Shown piece after piece: positions 1 to 6,210 of a stretch of 10,313 nucleotides of DNA (within the stretch, counting starts at the first letter, position 1; each line of letters begins with the position of its first letter). The stretch spans positions 1-10,313 of the forward strand of contig CAYGVT010000036.1 in the NCBI GenBank assembly GCA_964353355.1. Reading direction: 5' to 3'. A model generated the notes under the pieces. That model saw only the letters and a list, made by a program, of their open reading frames with translations. It ran no database searches and was not told the DNA's origin. The position numbers were made by a program, and so were the translations under genes. Source of the DNA: CAYGVT01 sp964353355 (lineage in GTDB: Archaea; Thermoplasmatota; DTKX01; GCA-020343715).

Positions 1-134
1 CTCAATATCCCTTTGTCGGGAGGCTCCTACTATATAGGATTGCTCCATATAATAGCTCCCCTCGCTACCGAGCCAACAGGTTCCTGCTCGGGCGGGACTT
101 GCACCCGCCAGTGTCCGTCGCTACCATGGCGCAC
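1..134 (-). mobile_element. 5' end of a group II intron (domain I), partial
   Basis: Read on the minus strand from 134 leftwards, the sequence begins GTGCGCC, fitting the GUGYG 5' consensus of group II introns. After 28 nt comes a hairpin with 6-bp stem GGCGGG/CCCGCC (109-104 with 96-91) and 7-nt loop TGCAAGT. The form GGGTGnnAGTCCC at this distance is a hallmark of domain I; from memory the Oceanobacillus iheyensis IIC intron has GGGUGAGAGUCCC after 27 nt. A second hairpin follows directly, CCGAGC/GCTCGG (91-86 with 73-68) with a 12-nt interior, as in that intron. Next come GCGAGGGG and a long AT-rich stem-loop (about 62-18). No reverse transcriptase is visible; it would lie left of the window, or this is a remnant. 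It is inserted antisense, 55 bp upstream of the helicase. The match is by eye and the class is not assigned. Confidence 0.6.
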
Positions 135-162
135 CTTTCGCCCACCCCCTGCAAAGGGATAT
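5..162. repeat. 11-bp perfect inverted repeat spanning the intron 5' junction
   Basis: ATATCCCTTTG at 5-15 is the exact reverse complement of CAAAGGGATAT at 152-162. One arm lies inside the putative intron; the other lies 18-28 nt upstream of its 5' end, in the 5' exon. The right arm is also part of a small hairpin, CCCT-GCAA-AGGG (147-158). In a minus-strand transcript the two arms could pair and enclose the whole structured segment. An 11-bp match over this distance is unlikely by chance, but its function is not known. Confidence 0.5.
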
Positions 163-188
163 GACGGGGACGGGCCCATGCGTGTCCC

Positions 189-1862
189 GTGAGGCAGGCC
201 ACGCTCGCCGCCTTCGCGGAGGAGGGCGGAGCACGTCCAGACGGGACACTCGCCGCGACCGCGCGCGAGGTCGGTCCCTTCCGCGTCGTTGGCGGGCACG
301 TCGCGCACCCCGCCCTCGCCCCCGGGGCGGTCGCGCACCGCGAGTTCCAGCTCGCCATCGCCGCGCGCGCGCTGCGGGAGGGCACGCTCGTCGTGCTGCC
401 CACCGGCATCGGCAAGACCGTCATCGCCGTGCTCGTCGCGGCCGAGGTCCTGCACCATGGTCGCGGCAAGGTCCTGGTGCTCGCGCCCACGCGCCCGCTC
501 GCGATGCAGCACCTGGAGAGCCTGCGGAGGTTCCTCGCCGACCCGTCTGGCCTCGAGCTGTTCACGGGTGGCGTCCCCGCGGCCGGGCGCGCCCGCCGGT
601 GGGCCGCGGCCCGCGCCGTCGTCGCCACGCCCCAGTGCATCGCCAACGACCTGGAGGCGCTCCGCTACGACCTTTCGGGCGTCGCCCTGGTCGTGTTCGA
701 CGAGGCCCACCGCGCGGTGGGCGACTACGCCTACGTGCCCATCGGCGCGGCGTACGTGAGGGACCGGCCCGACCACCTGTCGCTGGGCCTCACCGCGTCC
801 CCGGGCTGGGAGCGCGAGCGCGCCGAGGAGGTGTGCGCCGCGCTCGGCATCGCCGCGGTCGAGGCGCGCACCGAGGACGACGCCGACGTCGCGCCCTACG
901 TCATGGGCACGGAGGTCGAGTGGAGGACGGTCCAGCTCGCGCTGCGCCAGGTCAGGGCCAAGCGCGCGTTCGAGGAGGTCCTCGACGCGTCGGTCAACCG
1001 CCTCAAGCGGCTGGGCTTCGTGCGCCACCGCAAGAAGGGCCAGAAGGCCTCCAAGAAGGACATCGTCAAGGCGGGCAACGAGATGCGCGCGCGCCTCCCG
1101 AAGGCGGGTCGCATGAGGGGGATGCTGTTCGGCGCCATGCACCACCAGGCCATCGCGCTCCACGCCGTGCACACGCTCGAGCTCCTGGAGACCCAGGGCG
1201 TCACGCCCGCGCTCGACTACATCGGCCGGCTCGAGGCCGAGCCCAAGAAGAAGAAATCGGTGAGGTCGTTCCTGGCCAACCCCGCGGTCGTGCGCGGCAT
1301 CGACCACCTGCGCAAGCACGAGGGCGTGTCGCACGCCAAGGTGGACGAGACCGTCGCCGTCGTCCGCGAGCAGCTCGCGCGACGCCCGGACTCGCTCGTC
1401 ATCGTGTTCAGCCAGTACCGCGACACCATCGCGGGGCTGCTCGACCGCCTGCGCGCGGAGGGCATCGCCGCCGAGAGGTTCGTCGGCCAGGCCCACCGCG
1501 GCAAGGACCGCGGCCTCAAGCAGTCCGAGCAGGCGGACCTCCTGGACCGGTTCCGCCGGCGCGAGTTCCGCGTGCTCGTCGCGAGCAGCGTGGCCGAGGA
1601 GGGGCTCGACGTGCCCTCGGTAGACCTCGTCGTCTTCTACGAGCCCATCCCCTCGGAGATACGCGCCATCCAGAGGCGCGGGCGCACCGGGCGCGACGCG
1701 GCCGGCCGCATCGTGGTGCTCGTGACCGAGCGCACGCGCGACGAGGCGTTCCTGCACGCCGAGCAGGCGCGGGAGCGCAAGATGCGCGGCGTCGTGAGGG
1801 GGATGGCGGGGAGGGGGTCCGCCAGAGAGCGGTCCGTCCGCGCCAGCAGACCCGCAAAGTGA
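189..1862 (+). CDS. hef: Hef/FANCM-type SF2 DNA helicase, helicase part only
   Basis: ATP-dependent superfamily 2 helicase of the archaeal Hef (FANCM/Mph1) group, which remodels stalled forks and branched DNA in the cytoplasm. Motifs in order over 557 residues: Q-motif-like REFQ (51-54), Walker A PTGIGKT (71-77), APTRPLAMQH (99-108), TGG (126-128), ATPQ (146-149), DEAH (171-174), LTASPG (201-206), a basic lysine-rich insertion between the two RecA lobes (about 225-360), VFSQY (406-410), SVAEEGLDVPSVDLVVFYEP (467-486) and QRRGRTGR (495-502). The last two are diagnostic of Hef. Full-length Hef, from memory about 750 residues, adds an XPF/MUS81-type nuclease and HhH domains; here the protein stops soon after lobe 2 with a basic tail, so only the helicase is present. 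The start is GTG 189, the only one after the in-frame stop at 162-164. No strong Shine-Dalgarno is seen; a weak AT-rich GGATAT about 30 bp upstream would fit a near-leaderless message. It converges with the TPR gene. Confidence 0.9.
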   Translation: MRQATLAAFAEEGGARPDGTLAATAREVGPFRVVGGHVAHPALAPGAVAHREFQLAIAARALREGTLVVLPTGIGKTVIAVLVAAEVLHHGRGKVLVLAPTRPLAMQHLESLRRFLADPSGLELFTGGVPAAGRARRWAAARAVVATPQCIANDLEALRYDLSGVALVVFDEAHRAVGDYAYVPIGAAYVRDRPDHLSLGLTASPGWERERAEEVCAALGIAAVEARTEDDADVAPYVMGTEVEWRTVQLALRQVRAKRAFEEVLDASVNRLKRLGFVRHRKKGQKASKKDIVKAGNEMRARLPKAGRMRGMLFGAMHHQAIALHAVHTLELLETQGVTPALDYIGRLEAEPKKKKSVRSFLANPAVVRGIDHLRKHEGVSHAKVDETVAVVREQLARRPDSLVIVFSQYRDTIAGLLDRLRAEGIAAERFVGQAHRGKDRGLKQSEQADLLDRFRRREFRVLVASSVAEEGLDVPSVDLVVFYEPIPSEIRAIQRRGRTGRDAAGRIVVLVTERTRDEAFLHAEQARERKMRGVVRGMAGRGSARERSVRASRPAK

Positions 1863-1888
1863 CCCGTGGTCCGATCGGGGCGTCCGCA

Positions 1889-1901
1889 AGCCCGACGGGC
1901 T
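1889..1901. terminator. Short hairpin in the convergent gap
   Basis: AGCCC-GAC-GGGCT forms a 5-bp stem with a 3-nt loop in the 72-bp gap between the stops of the convergent helicase and TPR genes. A perfect palindrome CCGATCGG lies just before it at 1871-1878. There is no T-tract, which archaeal termination normally uses, so a terminator role is only suggested by position. Confidence 0.2.
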
Positions 1902-1934
1902 CCCGCCATCGCGCCGATGTCTCACGGGGGGGGA

Positions 1935-2966
1935 TCAGGGCTCCGCGTCCCCTGTACCGGTCAGCCCGCGCCCGTGGCCGCCCTTCTCACGACGGGGCGG
2001 GCCCAGGCGCACCCACCGCTCGTCGAGCCAGTCGTTGGCCCCCTCCGTGTCGGACCAGCCCTCATGCGCGTCGTCGACGTAGAGCACCGCCTCGTCGGGG
2101 TCCCCGAGCTTGAATGTCCGGGGCATCCCGGGGGGCATGGCCACCATCCCGAGGAGGAGGAGCACCACGTAGGGGTTGGCCCTCATCGCACGACCGAGGT
2201 GCATGTTGGGCGTGCGGCCGGCGCCGGCGGCCCTGAACGAGAGCAGGGCGCGGCTGTAGGCCCACCACGCGGTGCCGTCGCCTGCGAACGCCGCGAGGAG
2301 CCGCCGGGCCTCGGCGTCGCGATCCTCCTCGATGAGGTGGCATATGAGGTGGTACCGGACGCCCTGGTTGTCGTGCCTGTTGAGGCGGAGCATCTCCTGG
2401 TATCGCGCGATCGCCTCCCCCCTCCTTTCGAGCGCCCACAGGCAGGAGGCGGACCCGCCCAGGGCGCGCATGTAGCCCCGTGCCTCCAGGCGCATCCACA
2501 GGCTCCCCGCGTTGACCTCCAGCCACGTGCGCCCCAGCGCGCGCTCCCCCGCGGCCGCCCCGGCCTCGTAGAGCTCGAGCGCCCCCTCGAGCGTGCGCGC
2601 GGTCTCCTCCGCGAGCACGACGTAGGCGTCCGCGCAGTCCGCGGAGTGCTCGAGCGCCCGGCGGGCGAGCCGCACGCGCTTGCGCCCGGTCTCCCCGAAG
2701 GCCCTGTACATCAGGTCCTGGGCCGCCTCGAGCGGCGTCTCGGCCGCGATGGGCGCGAAGCTGGTGAGCATCGCCTGCCGCCTCAGGTAATCGTTCGCCT
2801 CATCGATCGTGGAGAAGTGCATCCTCCTCATGAGCCGGTGGGTCTCGGCCTGCGTGCCCTCGATGGCGCGGGGGTCGTAGGGGCGGTGCTCGCCCCCGCC
2901 CTCCCGCCCGCCCGGGTCCCCGCCTCCACTGTCCTTAGGTCGCCCCTTCCTCCATCTCTTGCTCAC
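1935..2966 (-). CDS. TPR-repeat protein, ST7-like
   Basis: Soluble alpha-helical protein of about 343 residues with no signal peptide or membrane segment. The N-terminus is basic and then Gly-rich and low in complexity (1-30). From about 50 to 310 runs a helical repeat array; the clearest unit is RALGGSASCLWALERRGEAI (167-186), followed by a repeat beginning about 200. This pattern resembles TPR proteins of the ST7 type, which act as protein-binding scaffolds; no enzyme motif is seen. The start is uncertain: GTG 2966 has a good Shine-Dalgarno (GGGGAGGG) and gives MSKRWRKGRPKD, but the frame is open to GTG 3020, which overlaps the upstream surface-protein stop as GTGA. That start would add 18 residues and imply translational coupling. 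Either way the gene is tightly linked behind the surface protein, so the two are probably co-expressed. Its target is unknown. Confidence 0.8.
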   Translation of the reverse strand: MSKRWRKGRPKDSGGGDPGGREGGGEHRPYDPRAIEGTQAETHRLMRRMHFSTIDEANDYLRRQAMLTSFAPIAAETPLEAAQDLMYRAFGETGRKRVRLARRALEHSADCADAYVVLAEETARTLEGALELYEAGAAAGERALGRTWLEVNAGSLWMRLEARGYMRALGGSASCLWALERRGEAIARYQEMLRLNRHDNQGVRYHLICHLIEEDRDAEARRLLAAFAGDGTAWWAYSRALLSFRAAGAGRTPNMHLGRAMRANPYVVLLLLGMVAMPPGMPRTFKLGDPDEAVLYVDDAHEGWSDTEGANDWLDERWVRLGPPRREKGGHGRGLTGTGDAEP

Positions 2967-2974
2967 GACCGACG

Positions 2975-2982
2975 CCCTCCCC
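2975..2982 (-). promoter_or_regulatory. Ribosome binding site of the TPR gene
   Basis: GGGGAGGG on the minus strand ends 8 nt before GTG 2966. It is the reason for preferring this start over the overlapping GTG at 3020, which has no comparable site. It lies in the short gap after the surface-protein stop at 3017. Confidence 0.45.
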
Positions 2983-3016
2983 GCCGTGACCGGCTCCGCA
3001 TCCGTTCGCTGCGTTA

Positions 3017-5992
3017 TCACGTCTCGCGGAACTCCACCTCGATGGGCCCCGTGGGCTGGTCCGCCGGCGGCGGCGCCTCCGCGCTCTCGGGCGGCTTGGG
3101 CGGCTTGCTCCCCCTTGATCTTACGACCTTGAGCGCGAGCATGACCACGACCAGCATGACCACGACCGCGACGATCAGCACGGCGGGGACGAGCATCGCG
3201 GCCGCCCCTCCCCCCGCCCCGCCCTCGACCTCGAGGAGCACGTCGCGCTCGGCGGTGGCGTTCCCGTCCGACACGGCGAGGGTGACGGTGTGCTTGCCCG
3301 GCCTGAGGGCCTTGGTCGCGAACGTCGCGCCCGTGCCGAGCGTCTTCGTCCCCGCTTTCCAGTAATAGGTCAGCTGGTCGCCGTCCTCGTCCCTGGCATC
3401 CCCCTGGAACCGGACCTCGGCGCCCTCGGCGAACACGCTCGCGTTCTGGGGGAGCACCGTCTTTATGACGGGCGGGTCGTTCACGTTGACGACGACGATG
3501 TCGAAGGACTTTGAGTGGGCGCCACCCTTCCCGTCCTCGACCGTGACGGTCACGCGGTGGGTCCCGACGTGGTTCTGCCTGGGGGTGAACGTGATGTTCC
3601 CCGTGTCCAAATCGATGTTGAAGAGCGATGCGTCGTCCTTCCACGTGAGCCCGTCCCCGTCGAGGTCCGTGGCCTCGAGCTGGAGCGTGAACGGCGCGTC
3701 CTCGTCTACGTTGTAGGCACCCTCCACTTCGGTTGTGATGGCGGGCGGGTCATTGACGTCAGCGATGACCCACAGGACCGCGACCGTGGTCGACAGGCCG
3801 TGATTGTCCGCTACGGTGTAGTTCACGAGGTGCTCGCCCACCCGCTGCTGGATGGCCGTGAAGTTGACCCAACCGCTACCGTCCGGCATCGACCAGGCAG
3901 GGCCGTCGCCCGATATGGTCAGCACCTCTGGCACCGGCAGCGCGAGCGCCAGGTCCGGGTCCCCGAAGACCAGGCGGAGCGACGCCTTCTCCCACTGCTC
4001 GACGTGCTGGGTGCCGGGGTCCATGAGCGTGGGCGGGTCGTTATTGTTGGCCACGGTGACGTGCAGCGTGGCCGTATCAGAGGAGCCCGCGCGATCTTGG
4101 ACGATGACAGTTATGTCGAACCCGGGGTAGTGCTCGTTGAGGGGCCTGAAGGTGAGCATGCCCGTGCCCGCGCCAATCGTGACCTCGATAGCCTCGGAGT
4201 AGGCGGTGAAGGTGAGGGCGTCCCCGAACCCCATGTCAGGGTCGTTCACCTCGACCTGGTAGAACACAATCCCGTCCTGGACGGCATCCACCTCGAGGTC
4301 CGACACTATCACCGGCCTGTCGTTCACGTTCGCGACCGTGAACCGCACGTTCGCGCTGTCCGTGAGGCCGAACCGGTCCGTGGCCGTGATGATGACCGGG
4401 TGCGGGCCCACCTGCTCCTGCGTGGGCGTCCAGTTGACGAGCCCCGTCGAGGGATCTATGTCGAACATGTCCGTGTTGTCAGAGAAGGTGATGGAATCGT
4501 CGGGCAGGTCCTTGTCAATGAGCGTGAAGGTGTACTCGAATGGCTCCTTCTCGGTCGCGAGGAGCTCGCTCGGCTTATCGATGAACGGCCTGTCCGCGAC
4601 CTGGAGCACGCTCACCGCGATGGGGCCCGACTCGCCAGTGACGTCGAAGAGGTCCTTGGCGCCCACCACCACGGAGACCTCGCCGAAGAAGTCGGGCGCG
4701 GGCCTCACCGACAGCACGTGGACGCCCCCGGGCATCGGGTTGATGCGCGCTGACAGGTTGGTCCCGTCCGAGACGTTCACGAGCGAGTAGATGAGGTCGC
4801 CCTGGTTGAAGTCGTCAGTGAAGGACGTCTCGAGCTGGAGCACATCGGTCCATGCGGAATCCTCCTGGACATCGACCGAGGTGAGACCGGTCCAGCTGGG
4901 CGCCGTGTTGACGGGCGGGTCGTACTCGACGCGCAGCGAGCCCAGGCGCACGCCCGCCATGGTCACGTGCCCGACCGTCACGTTGAGGGGGATACTGACG
5001 TTGCCGGGCATGACCGGCTGCACGTCGATGGCGGTCTGGATGGAGGCCTTGAGGCCGAGGGCGTCCCCGACAGTCACCGCCCCCGTCATGTCGCCCGCGC
5101 TCAGCACCATCGCGGTGCCGCCCACGGTCAGGTTCGCCCGCGCCGGCCACTCGTCCGGGCCGACCTCGTGCACGAGCGCGGCGATGTAGTCCGTGTAGAT
5201 GTGGCCGGGGTCCCGCCTGGGAGGTATCTGGTTCTGGTCGATCATGCCGTGGGGGCCCGCTATCGCCACTGCGACGGAGCCGTTCGAGGCCATGAAGTCG
5301 GAGTCGGCCTCGATGGTCGCGTTGAGCCACTCGTCGTCGCTGGTGTCCGAGGTGTAGGATGCGGCCAACGTCCAGGTCGAGTTGGAATGGTTGTAGAGCC
5401 ATAGCTCCGCCCAGTAGGGGGTGGTGGCGTTCAGCGCGCACGTCGCGTAGCCGTTCCACGCGATGTTGAGGGCGGGCGAGCCATGGATAGAAGGGGCGAA
5501 CTGGAACACCTGCATGGGCCAGGACCATGGGGGCACGGCCGTGATCCCCGAGGTGGTCTGCCAGTAGGTGCCATCGTCCTTGCCGGCCGCCTTGACGTCG
5601 CTGACGTCAATCGGGGTCCACACGTCCTTGTAGGGGTCGAGGGTGGGGGGATAGATGCCGGTCGTGCCGTTGTACATTGCCCAGCGGTCGGCCGCGATGG
5701 CGCCGGAGGAGAAGTCCACGAGCGAGTACTCGATGGAGGGACCCATGACGCCGGTCGCGGTGAGCCCGGCCGACCGCAGCTGGGAGCCCCGCGGGAGCTC
5801 GATGCGGACGGAATCGTTCCACGGATGCGCGCCGAACGTGACGGTGGCCTCGGTCACGCCCCCGGCGAAGGTGTCGAGGACGACGGGCGCCGCGGATGCG
5901 GCCGGCGCGACCATGATGGCCGCGAGCAGGGGGCCGCAGAGGAGGGCGGTAGCGAGGAGCAGAGCGTACGGCCTTGGAGTGAAGGCACCCAT
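3017..5992 (-). CDS. Large cell-surface protein with cadherin/PKD-like repeats, second copy
   Basis: Exported, membrane-anchored surface protein of about 991 residues. A signal peptide (about 1-34, hydrophobic core LLLATALLCGPLLAA, cleavage probably after ASA) is followed by an unrecognised beta-rich N-terminal region (about 35-365) containing FGAHPWND and ELPRGS. Then come about six beta-sandwich modules, several separated by NDxP linkers. Modules 2-5 look like dystroglycan-type cadherin or putative Ig domains; the fifth has a DLDGDGLTW motif and the last (DEDGDQLTYYW) is PKD-like. Asp-rich turns suggest calcium binding. One membrane helix (about 931-954) is followed by a basic stop-transfer and a 37-residue Pro-rich tail ending IEVEFRET. 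Many N-x-S/T sequons lie only outside the membrane, fitting archaeal N-glycosylation. The ATG at 5992 was chosen because it starts the signal peptide and aligns with the paralogue; the frame is open to 6172. Probable role is adhesion or cell-envelope structure; no catalytic motif is seen. Confidence 0.9.
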   Translation of the reverse strand: MGAFTPRPYALLLATALLCGPLLAAIMVAPAASAAPVVLDTFAGGVTEATVTFGAHPWNDSVRIELPRGSQLRSAGLTATGVMGPSIEYSLVDFSSGAIAADRWAMYNGTTGIYPPTLDPYKDVWTPIDVSDVKAAGKDDGTYWQTTSGITAVPPWSWPMQVFQFAPSIHGSPALNIAWNGYATCALNATTPYWAELWLYNHSNSTWTLAASYTSDTSDDEWLNATIEADSDFMASNGSVAVAIAGPHGMIDQNQIPPRRDPGHIYTDYIAALVHEVGPDEWPARANLTVGGTAMVLSAGDMTGAVTVGDALGLKASIQTAIDVQPVMPGNVSIPLNVTVGHVTMAGVRLGSLRVEYDPPVNTAPSWTGLTSVDVQEDSAWTDVLQLETSFTDDFNQGDLIYSLVNVSDGTNLSARINPMPGGVHVLSVRPAPDFFGEVSVVVGAKDLFDVTGESGPIAVSVLQVADRPFIDKPSELLATEKEPFEYTFTLIDKDLPDDSITFSDNTDMFDIDPSTGLVNWTPTQEQVGPHPVIITATDRFGLTDSANVRFTVANVNDRPVIVSDLEVDAVQDGIVFYQVEVNDPDMGFGDALTFTAYSEAIEVTIGAGTGMLTFRPLNEHYPGFDITVIVQDRAGSSDTATLHVTVANNNDPPTLMDPGTQHVEQWEKASLRLVFGDPDLALALPVPEVLTISGDGPAWSMPDGSGWVNFTAIQQRVGEHLVNYTVADNHGLSTTVAVLWVIADVNDPPAITTEVEGAYNVDEDAPFTLQLEATDLDGDGLTWKDDASLFNIDLDTGNITFTPRQNHVGTHRVTVTVEDGKGGAHSKSFDIVVVNVNDPPVIKTVLPQNASVFAEGAEVRFQGDARDEDGDQLTYYWKAGTKTLGTGATFATKALRPGKHTVTLAVSDGNATAERDVLLEVEGGAGGGAAAMLVPAVLIVAVVVMLVVVMLALKVVRSRGSKPPKPPESAEAPPPADQPTGPIEVEFRET
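3221..3668 (-). repeat. Near-identical tract shared with 6400-6847
   Basis: These 448 bp align without indels to 6400-6847 with about 26 mismatches by hand count (about 94% identity). Uninterrupted identical runs reach nearly 90 bp around 3490-3580. It encodes most of the last two modules, up to just before the membrane helix. Third-codon positions are largely identical, which protein-level selection alone does not explain. Confidence 0.85.
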
Positions 5993-6023
5993 GCCCAACC
6001 ACCGAACGATACATGACAGGGGG

Positions 6024-6032
6024 TTGTATTTC
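6024..6032 (-). promoter_or_regulatory. TATA-like box of the second surface gene
   Basis: GAAATACAA on the minus strand lies about 36 bp upstream of ATG 5992, in the 218-bp gap between the surface genes. A decamer CGGTGGTTGG (minus strand, 6004-5995) follows at about the expected transcription start. The same decamer occurs at the same distance from the TATA-like box of the paralogue, supporting both as equivalent promoter elements. Read-through from the upstream paralogue is also possible. Confidence 0.4.
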
Positions 6033-6210
6033 ATGGTTGTGGTGCCGGCACGAGCAGAAGGCCAAGGGCGGCCGCTGGGCGGGTCCCTTCGGCACCTGGC
6101 AGCGGGCCTCCCGGCGGCCCGGGAACCAAGGCCGGGCATCGTGGATGGCCACCCGGGGCCACCCATGGCCACGCCCCCTCCGGCGATGTCCTGGGGAGGG
6201 CCCGGAGCGC

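Noticed and set aside
30..53. Two TATA-like motifs (CTATATAG and CATATAAT) as promoters for the helicase
   Set aside because: They lie about 140-155 bp from the helicase start and largely form the two sides of an AT-rich stem in the intron-like RNA. A promoter role cannot be excluded but is not supported.
91..109. Hairpin with 7-nt loop resembling a tRNA T-arm on the minus strand
   Set aside because: The loop is TGCAAGT rather than TTCRANY, no acceptor partner or anticodon arm with U33 can be found upstream, and the hairpin is better explained as group II intron domain I.
30..1925. A 631-codon minus-strand frame opposite the helicase
   Set aside because: The plus-strand frame has every helicase motif in order. 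The antisense frame is Arg/Gly/Asp-rich, without motifs, and runs through the intron-like RNA at the left edge.
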